Counted from the first letter of the stretch, positions 44,056 to 53,035 are shown. The stretch is 64,000 nt of DNA from Buttiauxella noackiae ATCC 51607 (GCF_001654865.1 NZ_LXEO01000047.1:62001-126000), one strand, 5' to 3'. Made by a program: numbers and translations. Notes: generated from the sequence alone by a model not told the origin.

Positions 44056-45474
44056 ATGGCCAAAGTGAAACAACAGGATATAGAAAAGCTGATAGACCTG
44101 GTCGGCGGACGGGGCAATATCGCAACCGTGAGTCATTGCATTACCCGGTTGCGTTTTGTGTTGAACAACCCACAAGCAGCTTCACCAAAAGAGATTGAAG
44201 AGCTGCCGATGGTTAAAGGCTGCTTTACCAATGCCGGACAGTTCCAGGTTGTGATTGGCCCTGAAGTGGGTGATTACTATCAGGCGTTGATTGCCGCCAC
44301 AGGGCACAGCTCCGCCGATAAAGAACAAGCGAAGCTCGCCGCACGCCAGAACATGAAATGGCATGAGCAGTTAATTTCCCATTTTGCAGAGATCTTCTTC
44401 CCGCTTTTACCGGCGTTGATCAGCGGTGGTTTGATACTCGGCTTCCGTAATGTGATCGGCGATTTGCCAATGAGCAACGGGCTCACGCTGGCGCAGATGC
44501 ACCCTTCTTTGCAATCCATCTACGACTTCTTGTGGCTGATCGGCGAGGCAATTTTCTTCTACCTGCCGGTTGGTATTTGCTGGTCAGCTGTGCGGAAAAT
44601 GGGCGGAACGCCTATCCTTGGGATTGTGCTTGGCGTAACACTCGTATCACCACAATTGATGAACGCCTATGAATTAGGTAGCAAAATTCCGGAAGTTTGG
44701 AACTTTGGCTGGTTCACCATCGAAAAAGTGGGCTACCAGGCGCAGGTGATTCCAGCACTGCTGGCGGGCCTGGCTCTTGGCTTTATTGAGACGCGTCTGA
44801 AACGCATCGTTCCAGATTACCTCTATCTTGTAATAGTGCCTGTTTGTTCGCTGATTCTGGCTGTGTTCCTGGCACATGCGTTTATAGGCCCGTTTGGTCG
44901 CTGGATTGGTGACGGTGTGGCCTTTGCGGTTCGCCACTTGATGACCGGCAGCTTTGCACCGATTGGTGCAGCACTCTTTGGCTTCCTGTACGCACCGCTG
45001 GTGATTACCGGTGTGCATCAGACAACACTCGCCATTGATATGCAGATGATTCAGAGCATGGGCGGCACACCGGTATGGCCACTGATTGCACTGTCTAACA
45101 TTGCTCAGGCATCAGCGGTTGTCGGCATCATTATTTGCAGCCGCAAACATAACGAACGTGAGATTTCAGTTCCGGCGGCGATTTCCGCTTACCTCGGTGT
45201 TACCGAACCGGCGATGTACGGCATCAACCTGAAGTACCGCTTCCCAATGCTTTGCGCGATGGTTGGCTCAGGACTTGCAGGCTTGCTGTGTGGCCTCAGT
45301 GGTGTGATGGCAAATGGGATTGGCGTCGGTGGCTTGCCTGGCATTCTGTCCATCCAGCCACGTTACTGGGAAGTTTACTCCCTGGCAATTCTGATTGCCG
45401 TCATCGTGCCAATCGTACTGACCAGCGTGATGTATAAGCGCAAATACCGTCAGGGCACATTGCTAGTGGTGTAG
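44056..45474 (+). CDS. treB: Trehalose-specific PTS enzyme IIBC TreB
   Basis: TreB takes up trehalose and phosphorylates it to trehalose-6-phosphate, using the glucose EIIA for phosphate. The 472-residue protein has an N-terminal IIB domain with the phosphorylated Cys in SHCITRLRFVL near residue 28, a linker, and a membrane IIC domain with VTEPAMYGINLKYRFP near 400. ATG 44056 (MAKVKQQDIEKL) is used, as in E. coli. The only ribosome site visible is a weak GGAA. treC follows after 48 bp. Confidence 0.95.
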   Translation: MAKVKQQDIEKLIDLVGGRGNIATVSHCITRLRFVLNNPQAASPKEIEELPMVKGCFTNAGQFQVVIGPEVGDYYQALIAATGHSSADKEQAKLAARQNMKWHEQLISHFAEIFFPLLPALISGGLILGFRNVIGDLPMSNGLTLAQMHPSLQSIYDFLWLIGEAIFFYLPVGICWSAVRKMGGTPILGIVLGVTLVSPQLMNAYELGSKIPEVWNFGWFTIEKVGYQAQVIPALLAGLALGFIETRLKRIVPDYLYLVIVPVCSLILAVFLAHAFIGPFGRWIGDGVAFAVRHLMTGSFAPIGAALFGFLYAPLVITGVHQTTLAIDMQMIQSMGGTPVWPLIALSNIAQASAVVGIIICSRKHNEREISVPAAISAYLGVTEPAMYGINLKYRFPMLCAMVGSGLAGLLCGLSGVMANGIGVGGLPGILSIQPRYWEVYSLAILIAVIVPIVLTSVMYKRKYRQGTLLVV

Positions 45475-45485
45475 TTTGTTTTTCT

Positions 45486-45503
45486 GGGGCCAGTATTGGC
45501 CCC
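45486..45503 (+). terminator. treB-treC intergenic hairpin
   Basis: GGGGCCA-GTAT-TGGCCCC is a perfect 7-bp stem between treB and treC, without a T tract. It may lower treC expression or stabilise the treB mRNA end. Confidence 0.55.
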
Positions 45504-45522
45504 TTAGATTTAGGAATGATTT

Positions 45523-47181
45523 ATGAATACAACTCCTCCATGGTGGCAACATGGTGTCATCTACCAGATCTACCCGAAGAGTTTTCAGGATACGACCGGC
45601 AGCGGTACCGGCGATCTTGCTGGCGTCATTAAACGCCTCGACTACTTAAAACTGCTGGGCGTTGATGCCATTTGGCTGACCCCGTTTTATATCTCCCCGC
45701 AGATTGATAATGGCTACGACGTTGCCAACTACTGCGCGATTGATCCGACTTACGGCACACTGGATGATTTCGACAAACTGGTCGCACAAGCGCATGACCG
45801 TGGGATTCGCATCATCCTGGATATGGTCTTTAACCATACCTCTACGCAGCACGCCTGGTTCCACGAGGCGCTGAATAAAGAGAGCCCTTACCGCGAATTT
45901 TATATCTGGCGCGATGGTACGCCAGATCTGGTGCCTAACAACTGGCGCTCTAAATTCGGTGGTAACGCCTGGCGCTGGCATGCGGAAAGCGGCCAGTATT
46001 ATCTGCATCTGTTTGCTCCAGAGCAGGCGGATCTGAACTGGGAAAATCCGCAGGTTCGTGCGGAACTGAAGAAAGTCTGCGAGTTCTGGTCCGATCGCGG
46101 CGTGGATGGTTTACGCCTCGATGTGATCAACCTGATATCGAAAGATCAAGATTTCCCAAGCGATATTGATGGCGGTGACGGGCGTCGTTTTTATACCGAT
46201 GGGCCACGCATTCACGAATATCTGCAAGAATTCAGCCGCGATGTGTTTACGCCACGCGGGTTGATGACGGTTGGTGAAATGTCATCAACCACGCTTGATA
46301 ACTGCCAGCAATATGCGGCGCTGAACAGCAATGAACTGTCGATGACGTTTAACTTCCACCATCTAAAAGTGGACTACCCTGGCGGGCAAAAATGGACGCT
46401 GGCGGCTCCTGATTACGTCGCGCTGAAAGCGATTTTCAGCCACTGGCAACAAGGCATGCACAACGTGGCGTGGAATGCGCTGTTCTGGTGTAACCACGAC
46501 CAGCCGCGAATTGTGTCGCGCTTTGGTGATGAAGGTGAATTGCGCGTTCCTGCGGCGAAGATGCTGGGCATGGTGCTGCACGGTATGCAAGGCACGCCTT
46601 ATATTTATCAGGGCGAAGAGCTGGGGATGACCAATCCACACTTCAAACGTATCGTTGATTATCGCGATGTGGAAAGCCACAACATGTACGCCGAACTGCG
46701 TGCGCAAGGCAGAGATAGCGATAATCTGCTGGCTATTCTTGCCAGCAAATCACGTGATAACAGCCGCACACCGATGCAGTGGGACGATGGCGAAAACGCA
46801 GGTTTCACCCAGGGAACACCGTGGATTAACCTTTGCGATAACTATCAAACCATCAATGCCAAAGCGGCGGTTGATGACCCGGATTCGGTGTTTTATGCCT
46901 ACCAGCAGCTGATTAAACTGCGCAAAGCAAACCCTGTTTTCACCTGGGGTAGCTATCAGGATCTGCTGCCGGAGCACCCGTATTTGTGGTGTTACCGCCG
47001 TGAGTGGCAAGGGCAAACATTGGTTGTCGCAGCCAACCTCAGCCGTGAAAACCAGTGGTGGATGCCGGAAGCCTTCGAAGGTAACTGGGATGTGCTGATG
47101 AGCAACTATTCTGACCCTGGAAGTAAACCTGGTGAGATAAGCTTACGGCCATTCGAGGCTGTTTATTGGTTGCAAGGTTAA
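45523..47181 (+). CDS. treC: Trehalose-6-phosphate hydrolase TreC
   Basis: TreC splits trehalose-6-phosphate into glucose and glucose-6-phosphate. The 552-residue GH13 enzyme has DMVFNHTS near 100, the nucleophile Asp in GLRLDVINL near 200, the acid Glu in VGEMSS near 253 and WCNHDQPR near 325. It is the last tre gene; AGGAAT precedes its ATG. Confidence 0.96.
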   Translation: MNTTPPWWQHGVIYQIYPKSFQDTTGSGTGDLAGVIKRLDYLKLLGVDAIWLTPFYISPQIDNGYDVANYCAIDPTYGTLDDFDKLVAQAHDRGIRIILDMVFNHTSTQHAWFHEALNKESPYREFYIWRDGTPDLVPNNWRSKFGGNAWRWHAESGQYYLHLFAPEQADLNWENPQVRAELKKVCEFWSDRGVDGLRLDVINLISKDQDFPSDIDGGDGRRFYTDGPRIHEYLQEFSRDVFTPRGLMTVGEMSSTTLDNCQQYAALNSNELSMTFNFHHLKVDYPGGQKWTLAAPDYVALKAIFSHWQQGMHNVAWNALFWCNHDQPRIVSRFGDEGELRVPAAKMLGMVLHGMQGTPYIYQGEELGMTNPHFKRIVDYRDVESHNMYAELRAQGRDSDNLLAILASKSRDNSRTPMQWDDGENAGFTQGTPWINLCDNYQTINAKAAVDDPDSVFYAYQQLIKLRKANPVFTWGSYQDLLPEHPYLWCYRREWQGQTLVVAANLSRENQWWMPEAFEGNWDVLMSNYSDPGSKPGEISLRPFEAVYWLQG

Positions 47182-47195
47182 TCCTTATCCGATTT

Positions 47196-47215
47196 CTCCC
47201 TCATATTTGAGGGAG
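47196..47215 (+). terminator. Hairpin after treC
   Basis: CTCCCTCA-TATT-TGAGGGAG is a perfect 8-bp stem 15 nt after treC. There is no clear T run, so it is only a probable terminator. Confidence 0.6.
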
Positions 47216-47280
47216 ATCTCCTCCTTCTGATTTTAAGAGTTTTGTCCGCAGCCCATCCTTCCTGCTATGCCCGATTTACT

Positions 47281-47368
47281 TTGTTCTGCATCAATAAAAT
47301 CGCAAACATCTTTGATGCAAATCACTACATATAGACCTTAAAATGCACCCCGCCCCTATATCTTGTAT
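47281..47368 (+). promoter_or_regulatory. nrdD promoter: two FNR sites and two NrdR boxes
   Basis: FNR-like sites are TTGTT-CTGC-ATCAA (47281-47294) and TTGAT-GCAA-ATCAC (47312-47325), each 9 of 10 and with centres 31 bp apart. A -10 candidate TAAAAT lies at 47339-47344. Two NrdR-like boxes (TCACTACATATAGACC at 47322 and CCCCTATATCTTGTAT at 47353) start 31 bp apart, three helical turns, the normal NrdR pair spacing. The layout fits anaerobic activation by FNR and dATP-dependent repression by NrdR. Confidence 0.8.
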
Positions 47369-47417
47369 TTTTCGACTATTATAGCAACAAGTACCACAGA
47401 CGATTCTGGGGATTATC

Positions 47418-47504
47418 TGTGGATAAACATAGGCCCAAAAATGCAAAGCCTATGGCAAAGCGAGTGAATCCCGCTTGCGAACCCTTCTATCCCTTTGTGG
47501 ATAA
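47418..47504 (-). promoter_or_regulatory. Two perfect DnaA boxes in the nrdD leader
   Basis: TTATCCACA occurs twice on the minus strand, at 47418-47426 and 47496-47504, between the promoter and the nrdD ATG. The first lies in an inverted repeat CCACAGA (47394-47400) / TCTGTGG (47416-47422). DnaA control is known for the aerobic nrdAB genes; for nrdD it is inference. Confidence 0.65.
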
Positions 47505-47526
47505 CCTTTTTTAAAATGGAGAAATC

Positions 47527-49677
47527 ATGACACCGCATGTGATGAAAAGAGACGGGTGCAAAGTGCCTTTCACTTCAGAGCGCATTAAAGAAGCTATTCT
47601 TCGTGCAGCTAAAGCAGCGGGAGTCGATGACGCAGACTATTGCGCCACCGTCGCAGATATTGTCCGTGCGCAGATGGAAGGCCGCAGCCAGGTAGATATT
47701 GGCGAAATCCAGACCGCAGTTGAAAACCAACTGATGGCTGGTGACTACAAGCAACTTGCACGCGCTTATATCGAATATCGCCATGACCGCGATATCGAAC
47801 GTGAGAAGCGTGGCCGCCTGAACCAAGAAATTCGGGGTCTGGTAGAACAAACCAACTCCGCTTTGCTCAATGAAAATGCCAATAAAGACAGCAAAGTTAT
47901 CCCGACTCAGCGCGACCTGTTAGCCGGTATCGTGGCTAAACACTATGCCTCACAGCATCTGTTGCCGCGCGATGTGGTTCTGGCGCATGAACGTGGTGAT
48001 ATTCACTACCACGATCTGGATTACTCCCCGTTCTTCCCGATGTTTAACTGCATGCTTATCGATCTTAAAGGTATGCTGACGCACGGCTTTAAAATGGGTA
48101 ATGCGGAAATTGAGCCGCCAAAATCTATCTCAACAGCAACAGCTGTTACTGCTCAAATCATTGCCCAGGTTGCCAGCCACATTTATGGCGGCACCACCAT
48201 TAACCGTATTGATGAAGTGCTGGCACCGTTTGTAACAGAAAGCTTTGAGAAACACCGCAAAACCGCCGAAGAATGGCAGATCCCTGACGCTAAAGGTTAT
48301 GCGCTTTCACGTACTGAGAAAGAGTGTTACGACGCTTTCCAGTCGCTGGAATATGAAGTGAATACGCTCCACACCGCTAACGGTCAGACACCATTCGTGA
48401 CCTTCGGTTTTGGCCTGGGAACCAGCTGGGAATCACGCCTGATTCAGACCTCTATTCTGCGTAATCGCATTGCGGGTCTGGGCAAAAACCGTAAAACGGC
48501 GGTGTTCCCAAAACTGGTCTTCGCGATTAAAGATGGCCTGAACCACAAGGCTGGCGACGCGAACTACGACATCAAGCAGCTCGCTCTGGAGTGTGCCAGC
48601 AAGCGCATGTATCCGGACATCCTGAACTACGACCAGGTTGTGAAAGTCACCGGCTCGTTCAAAACGCCAATGGGCTGCCGCAGTTTCCTCGGTGTGTACG
48701 AAGAAAATGGCGAGCAAATCCACGATGGCCGCAACAACATCGGTGTGATCAGCCTGAACCTACCGCGTATTGCGCTGGAAGCTAAAGGTGACGAAGCGAC
48801 TTTCTGGACGCTTCTCGATAGCCGCCTGGAACTGGCTTACAAGGCGCTGATGACACGTATCGCACGTCTGGAAGGGGTAAAAGCTCGCGTGGCGCCAATC
48901 CTGTATATGGAAGGGGCTTGTGGCGTACGCCTGAAAGCAGACGATGACGTTTCTGAGATCTTTAAAAATGGCCGCGCGTCGATCTCCCTGGGTTATATCG
49001 GCATTCATGAAACAGTGAATGCACTGTTTGGTAACCAGCACGTTTATGACAGTGAAGAATTACGTGCGAAAGCCGTGGCGATTGTCGAACGTCTGCGCCA
49101 GGCCACCGACACCTGGAAAGACGAAACCGGATACGGTTTCAGCCTGTACAGCACGCCAAGTGAAAACCTGTGCGACCGTTTCTGCCGTCTTGATACCGCT
49201 GAATTTGGCGTGGTTCCGGGCGTCACCGATAAAGGTTACTACACCAACAGCTTCCACTTAGATGTTGAGAAAAAAGTTAACCCGTACGACAAAATCGATT
49301 TTGAAGCACCGTATCCACCGGTCGCGAACGGCGGTTTTATCTGTTACGGCGAATACCCGAACATTCAGCATAACCTGCAAGCGCTGGAAGATGTGTGGGA
49401 TTACAGCTACAAACACGTTCCGTATTACGGCACCAATACACCAATTGATGAGTGCTACGAGTGTGGCTTTACCGGTGAGTTTGAATGCACCAGCAAAGGC
49501 TTCACCTGCCCGAAATGTGGCAACCACGATGCCGCTCGTGTATCGGTAACACGCCGTGTTTGTGGTTATCTCGGCAGCCCGGACGCACGTCCGTTTAACG
49601 CCGGTAAGCAGGAAGAAGTGAAGCGTCGCGTGAAGCATTTAGGTAATGGGCAGATTGGCCTTTCGCAAAGCAATTGA
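47527..49677 (+). CDS. nrdD: Anaerobic ribonucleoside-triphosphate reductase NrdD
   Basis: NrdD is the class III, oxygen-sensitive ribonucleotide reductase that makes dNTPs from NTPs using formate. The 716-residue protein has an N-terminal ATP-cone (VMKRDGCKVPFTSERIKEAI, about 4-90), the catalytic barrel, a four-Cys zinc site (CYECGFTGEFEC... CPKCGN, about 644-665) and the glycyl-radical loop RRVCGYLG near 680. AATGGAGAAATC precedes the ATG. NrdG, encoded downstream, installs the glycyl radical. Confidence 0.97.
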   Translation: MTPHVMKRDGCKVPFTSERIKEAILRAAKAAGVDDADYCATVADIVRAQMEGRSQVDIGEIQTAVENQLMAGDYKQLARAYIEYRHDRDIEREKRGRLNQEIRGLVEQTNSALLNENANKDSKVIPTQRDLLAGIVAKHYASQHLLPRDVVLAHERGDIHYHDLDYSPFFPMFNCMLIDLKGMLTHGFKMGNAEIEPPKSISTATAVTAQIIAQVASHIYGGTTINRIDEVLAPFVTESFEKHRKTAEEWQIPDAKGYALSRTEKECYDAFQSLEYEVNTLHTANGQTPFVTFGFGLGTSWESRLIQTSILRNRIAGLGKNRKTAVFPKLVFAIKDGLNHKAGDANYDIKQLALECASKRMYPDILNYDQVVKVTGSFKTPMGCRSFLGVYEENGEQIHDGRNNIGVISLNLPRIALEAKGDEATFWTLLDSRLELAYKALMTRIARLEGVKARVAPILYMEGACGVRLKADDDVSEIFKNGRASISLGYIGIHETVNALFGNQHVYDSEELRAKAVAIVERLRQATDTWKDETGYGFSLYSTPSENLCDRFCRLDTAEFGVVPGVTDKGYYTNSFHLDVEKKVNPYDKIDFEAPYPPVANGGFICYGEYPNIQHNLQALEDVWDYSYKHVPYYGTNTPIDECYECGFTGEFECTSKGFTCPKCGNHDAARVSVTRRVCGYLGSPDARPFNAGKQEEVKRRVKHLGNGQIGLSQSN

Positions 49678-49683
49678 CGTCAG

Positions 49684-49784
49684 AGCAAGGCGGCAAACGA
49701 AGAATCCCTGGGAGCTGACTAAAGTCAGTGACCAGAGTGATTGAGAGCAGCTAACGCAGCTATGATGGCAAGTGAGAAGCGAAA
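49684..49784. repeat. ERIC element inside the nrdDG operon
   Basis: The gap between nrdD and nrdG carries an ERIC-like sequence: GGCGGCAAACGAAGAATCCC, then GAGCTGAC and GTCAGTGACCAG. It keeps the same nested fold as the copy at 30409 but with different paired bases: CTGG (49708-49711) with CCAG (49732-49735), and CTGAC (49715-49719) with GTCAG (49724-49728). It would be part of the nrdDG transcript. Confidence 0.82.
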
Positions 49785-50249
49785 ATGAATATCCATCAGT
49801 ATTACCCGGTCGACATCGTCAACGGGCCGGGAACACGCTGTACGCTGTTTGTTTCCGGTTGCGTGCACGAATGCGTTGGGTGCTATAACAAAAGCACCTG
49901 GCGGGTTAATTCCGGTATGGCGTTCACCCAGGAAATGGAAGACCGGATTATTGCCGATCTGAACGATACGCGGATACGTCGCCAGGGGTTGTCGCTTTCG
50001 GGCGGCGATCCGCTGCATCCACAAAACGTGCCGGATGTGCTGAAACTGGTGCAACGGGTTCGGGCTGAATGTCCTGGCAAAGATATCTGGATGTGGACGG
50101 GTTATAAGCTTGATGAATTAACCGAAACTCAGCACGAAGTGGTTGATTTAATTAACGTGCTAATCGACGGCAAGTTTGTTCAGGATTTGAAGGACCCAGC
50201 GCTGGTCTGGCGCGGCAGCAGCAACCAGGTCGTACATCATTTGCGTTAA
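49785..50249 (+). CDS. nrdG: Anaerobic RNR activating enzyme NrdG
   Basis: NrdG is the radical-SAM activase that generates the glycyl radical on NrdD. The 154-residue protein has the cluster motif CVHECVGC (CxxxCxxC, residues 26-33) and the SAM-binding LSLSGGDPLHP near 70. It follows nrdD after 107 bp occupied by an ERIC. Its stop codon starts the terminator shared with yraR. Confidence 0.96.
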   Translation: MNIHQYYPVDIVNGPGTRCTLFVSGCVHECVGCYNKSTWRVNSGMAFTQEMEDRIIADLNDTRIRRQGLSLSGGDPLHPQNVPDVLKLVQRVRAECPGKDIWMWTGYKLDELTETQHEVVDLINVLIDGKFVQDLKDPALVWRGSSNQVVHHLR

Positions 50250-50268
50250 GCCCCTTACGGGGCTTTTG
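50248..50268. terminator. nrdG / yraR bidirectional terminator
   Basis: AAGCCCC-TTAC-GGGGCTTTT is a compact terminator. The nrdG stop (50247-50249) overlaps its left arm and the yraR stop (50255-50257) forms its loop, so the two convergent genes end in the same hairpin. Confidence 0.85.
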
Positions 50269-50896
50269 CTATTTCACGTAACTGGCTTGAGTCCAGAATA
50301 TTCACACCCTCGCCTGCGGGTTTAAGCGCCTCATGCAGCATTGCTTTCGCCACATCCCTTGCTTCAATGGACTTCCACTTCCCTGGCATGATTTTGAACA
50401 AAGGTGCAAACAGCGACTCATTTAAGCGCTGTGATTCCCGATGGCCAAGCAGCATGGATGGACGAGCAATCGTCAACCGTGGCCACTGTTGCGCTATCAG
50501 TGCCTCCTCCATCTCCCCTTTTACACGGTTGTAAAAGAATGGCGATTTGCTGTTCGCGCCAATGGCGCTTACCACCAGCATCTGTTTAGCTCCCAGACGT
50601 AGCCCGGTGATGGCTGTATCCACCACCAGCGTGTAATCCGCCAGCACAAAAGCTTCTTTGCTTCCTGCCTCACGCATCGTGGTGCCAAGACAGCAAAAAA
50701 CGACATCCAGCGGTTCGGTTAATTGTGTCAGAGCGTCGCTTAGCTGGGGATCGTGAGGGTTGGTGACTTTGTTCATCGGCGGCAATGGACGCCGCGTCGC
50801 AGCAACGATGTGGCTGACTTGCGGTTCGTTAATCAGCATATGAAGTAAGTGCCCACCAACCAGCCCTGTGGCTCCTGTTATCAAAACCCGGCTCAT
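50255..50896 (-). CDS. yraR: YraR, NAD(P)-binding Rossmann protein
   Basis: This 213-residue atypical short-chain dehydrogenase-like protein is related to the HTATIP2/TIP30 group. It has the N-terminal dinucleotide motif [13 protein letters not shown] (residues 6-18), [14 protein letters not shown] near 69 and a [10 protein letters not shown] catalytic-type Tyr-xxx-Lys near 121. The substrate is unknown. It lies 15 bp downstream of yhbP on the same strand. Confidence 0.85.
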   Translation of the reverse strand: MSRVLITGATGLVGGHLLHMLINEPQVSHIVAATRRPLPPMNKVTNPHDPQLSDALTQLTEPLDVVFCCLGTTMREAGSKEAFVLADYTLVVDTAITGLRLGAKQMLVVSAIGANSKSPFFYNRVKGEMEEALIAQQWPRLTIARPSMLLGHRESQRLNESLFAPLFKIMPGKWKSIEARDVAKAMLHEALKPAGEGVNILDSSQLREIAKAP

Positions 50897-50911
50897 AAGA
50901 TCTCCTCTTGC

Positions 50912-51355
50912 TTATTCACCAAGTTTAGTGTCATCTCGCAACCAATGGAGCTTTTTACCGAAACCGAGCGTGTTATCGGTCATTTTTATTTCATCAAGAC
51001 GAATTTTCCACACCGGTGCCTTCATCACTCGCGCCACCGGGAAGCGTTTGCAGTAACGAGCACGAATGCTGTCGGCTTCTTGCTCTGAAACCCGCATGAT
51101 TTCACCACGAAACTGTACGCCACGAATTAGCGCCACGGTTTTAGGCTGCCCATTTACCGTTCCGGCCACATTGGCTTGTTGACCAATCAGCTCACCATGA
51201 CGAGTATGAGTTTCGCTTAACAGGTAGAAAGCGACACGTTGTTCATCAAATAAGTAGAACGCGTTAGCGCACCATAAATCACCATTACTGCCTGCGCAGT
51301 AAGTCAGTACATGCTGTTTGTTCAGCCAACGACTGATGGCATTGAGAGTTTCCAT
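50912..51355 (-). CDS. yhbP: YhbP, UPF0306 flavin-reductase-like protein
   Basis: This 147-residue protein of the YhbP (UPF0306) family has the pyridoxamine-oxidase/FMN-binding split-barrel fold; its activity is unknown. Conserved parts include [18 protein letters not shown] near 30 and [18 protein letters not shown] near 64. ATG 51355 ([11 protein letters not shown]) matches E. coli; ATG 51361 adds two residues. It diverges from yhbQ. Confidence 0.88.
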   Translation of the reverse strand: METLNAISRWLNKQHVLTYCAGSNGDLWCANAFYLFDEQRVAFYLLSETHTRHGELIGQQANVAGTVNGQPKTVALIRGVQFRGEIMRVSEQEADSIRARYCKRFPVARVMKAPVWKIRLDEIKMTDNTLGFGKKLHWLRDDTKLGE

Positions 51356-51408
51356 GTGCAACCTGAAGAGTGATATTCTGCGGAAAACATCAATTATGCG
51401 CCCGACCT

Positions 51409-51693
51409 ATGTCCCCCTGGTATCTCTATTTAGTCCGCACCCTCGATAACCGTTTATATACGGGCATTACCACCGATGTGGAACGCCGTTTCTATCAGCA
51501 TCAGACCGGGAAAGGCGCGAAAGCATTACGTGGGAAAGGTGAGTTAACATTGGCCTTTAGCCATCTGGTTGGTGATCGCTCAAGCGCGTTGCGCCTGGAG
51601 TATCGTATCAAGCAGCTAACTAAAGCGCAGAAAGAGTGTTTAGTTGCCGGGGAATTGTCTTTTGAAGATCTGCTGGCAGACCTTCAAACATAA
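51409..51693 (+). CDS. yhbQ: YhbQ, GIY-YIG nuclease-family protein
   Basis: This 94-residue protein is a stand-alone GIY-YIG domain: [20 protein letters not shown] (residues 3-22), the Arg in [20 protein letters not shown] and a Glu in LEYRIKQL near 65. In E. coli YhbQ has been linked to DNA repair; its target is not clear from sequence. ATG 51409 (MSPWYLYLV) is used by alignment, though no clear ribosome site is seen. Confidence 0.87.
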   Translation: MSPWYLYLVRTLDNRLYTGITTDVERRFYQHQTGKGAKALRGKGELTLAFSHLVGDRSSALRLEYRIKQLTKAQKECLVAGELSFEDLLADLQT

Positions 51694-51763
51694 AATATCC
51701 CCAATAGATTTTGTGTTGCAGGAGTGCAGCCAAACACCCCTGCAGCGCGAAAGATGATGGGGA

Positions 51764-52270
51764 TTAAAATTCGCGATTAAAGTGCTCGTGATATTCCACC
51801 AGCCCTGAGACACCATTAAGCGCGTCATCAGCCAATGGATGAATCAAGAAATGGGCTTCGGTATCGGGCCAGATACAACGCAAGCCATGTTGCGCCGCTG
51901 GAACAAAACCAAAGCGGCTATACAGCGCAGGTTCGCCTAACGTTACAACAGCGGCATAGCCAAATTCATTGAGTGAATCGAGCCCTTCATAAACCAGTTT
52001 TTTCGCCAGCCCCTGGCCGCGATAAGCCTCATCTACAGCCAGTGGTGCGAGGCCAACCCACTGAAGCTCTTCACCTTCTACCGCAACCGGACTGAATGCG
52101 GCATAACCGACGACCTGGCCTTCGTCATCTGTGGCAACAACACCTAGTGTTAACAGGCCGTCTTCTCGTAAATCCTTCACCAAATCCGCTTCGCCATTGC
52201 CATTAAAGGAGCGGCGAAGTAAAGCGTCGATGCCTGGAGCATCAATAGGTATTTCTACACGAATCAGCAT
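51764..52270 (-). CDS. yhbS: YhbS, GNAT acetyltransferase
   Basis: This 168-residue GNAT-fold acetyltransferase has the acetyl-CoA loop in AYRGQGLAKKLVYEGL near residue 83 and a strand EPALYSRFGFVPA near 113. The substrate is not evident. Its start overlaps the ubiT (yhbT) stop by 7 bp, so the two are translationally coupled. Confidence 0.87.
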   Translation of the reverse strand: MLIRVEIPIDAPGIDALLRRSFNGNGEADLVKDLREDGLLTLGVVATDDEGQVVGYAAFSPVAVEGEELQWVGLAPLAVDEAYRGQGLAKKLVYEGLDSLNEFGYAAVVTLGEPALYSRFGFVPAAQHGLRCIWPDTEAHFLIHPLADDALNGVSGLVEYHEHFNREF

Positions 52271-52788
52271 GGCTCACCTACCGAGTTACTTTCTGGAGCA
52301 GGTTTGTGTTTCATCCCCGCTTCGACAAAATCAGCCAGTTGCAGCAGCAGCATGCGTAATGGTTTTGGCATCGCATCCAGCTCAATGGCATCCATTAAAT
52401 TTTTGACGTACAGACCCAGTTCGGTGTCACCTTCAATCATCAGGCGGCGTTGGAAAAACAGGGTGTCGGGATCTTGTTTACGAGCAGCGATCATCAACAA
52501 ATCGTTGGCTGTCGCACTGAAACTCACATCAGCCGGAGCATCTTCACGCACAACCAGTTTGTTGTCTTGTACCGAAGTAAACCATTTTAGGCCGAGATCG
52601 CGCACTTCAATACTTAGCCAGCGTCCCTCAAGAAATTCGAGTTCACCCTCTTCCATTGCCTGACGGAACTGCCAGCCAAGAACCTGTTCAAGCACCTGGC
52701 GCTTTAGAGCAAAGGGTGTGAGTTTAACCGGTGTTCTTAACAGTGACGGGCCAAGATGGACCAGGCGTGAACGCAATTTATCCAACAC
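52264..52788 (-). CDS. ubiT: UbiT (YhbT), SCP2-domain ubiquinone synthesis factor
   Basis: UbiT is the lipid-binding accessory factor for O2-independent ubiquinone biosynthesis, working with UbiUV and the Ubi complex. The 174-residue protein is an SCP2 (sterol carrier) domain (about 40-140, with DLLMIAARKQDPDTLFFQRRL). It is divergent from ubiU over a 247-bp gap and overlaps yhbS downstream. Confidence 0.9.
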   Translation of the reverse strand: MLDKLRSRLVHLGPSLLRTPVKLTPFALKRQVLEQVLGWQFRQAMEEGELEFLEGRWLSIEVRDLGLKWFTSVQDNKLVVREDAPADVSFSATANDLLMIAARKQDPDTLFFQRRLMIEGDTELGLYVKNLMDAIELDAMPKPLRMLLLQLADFVEAGMKHKPAPESNSVGEPC

Positions 52789-53035
52789 AAGCTTTACTCC
52801 TTGAGAAATTTAACCGCTATTTTGACACACCAGCCATTCTCCGTAGCGGTGTAAATCAACAAGTTTGCGGGTTATCAATACCATCATATTGATTTCATCA
52901 ATACGCCATTAGCTGCCTTAAATCAAAATTTGTCGTGGACGGGTTAACTAAAATCCCAGTTCGTTAACAATTTTGCTGTCCGACACTGGGCCGCATGGGT
53001 TTCCTCTAAGGTTACCCAATGATTCAGGATAAATT
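52789..53035. promoter_or_regulatory. Divergent ubiT/ubiU control region
   Basis: The gap contains TTGAT-TTC-ATCAA (52889-52901), a perfect FNR-type palindrome but with a 3-nt, not 4-nt, spacer, and an ATCAA half-site around 52920. FNR control of ubiUV is known in E. coli. The off-length spacer makes this site uncertain. Confidence 0.4.

Noticed and set aside
47350-47526. Replication origin, because of two DnaA boxes
   Set aside because: Only two boxes, no AT-rich 13-mers or GATC cluster nearby; a gene-regulatory role at nrdD is more likely.
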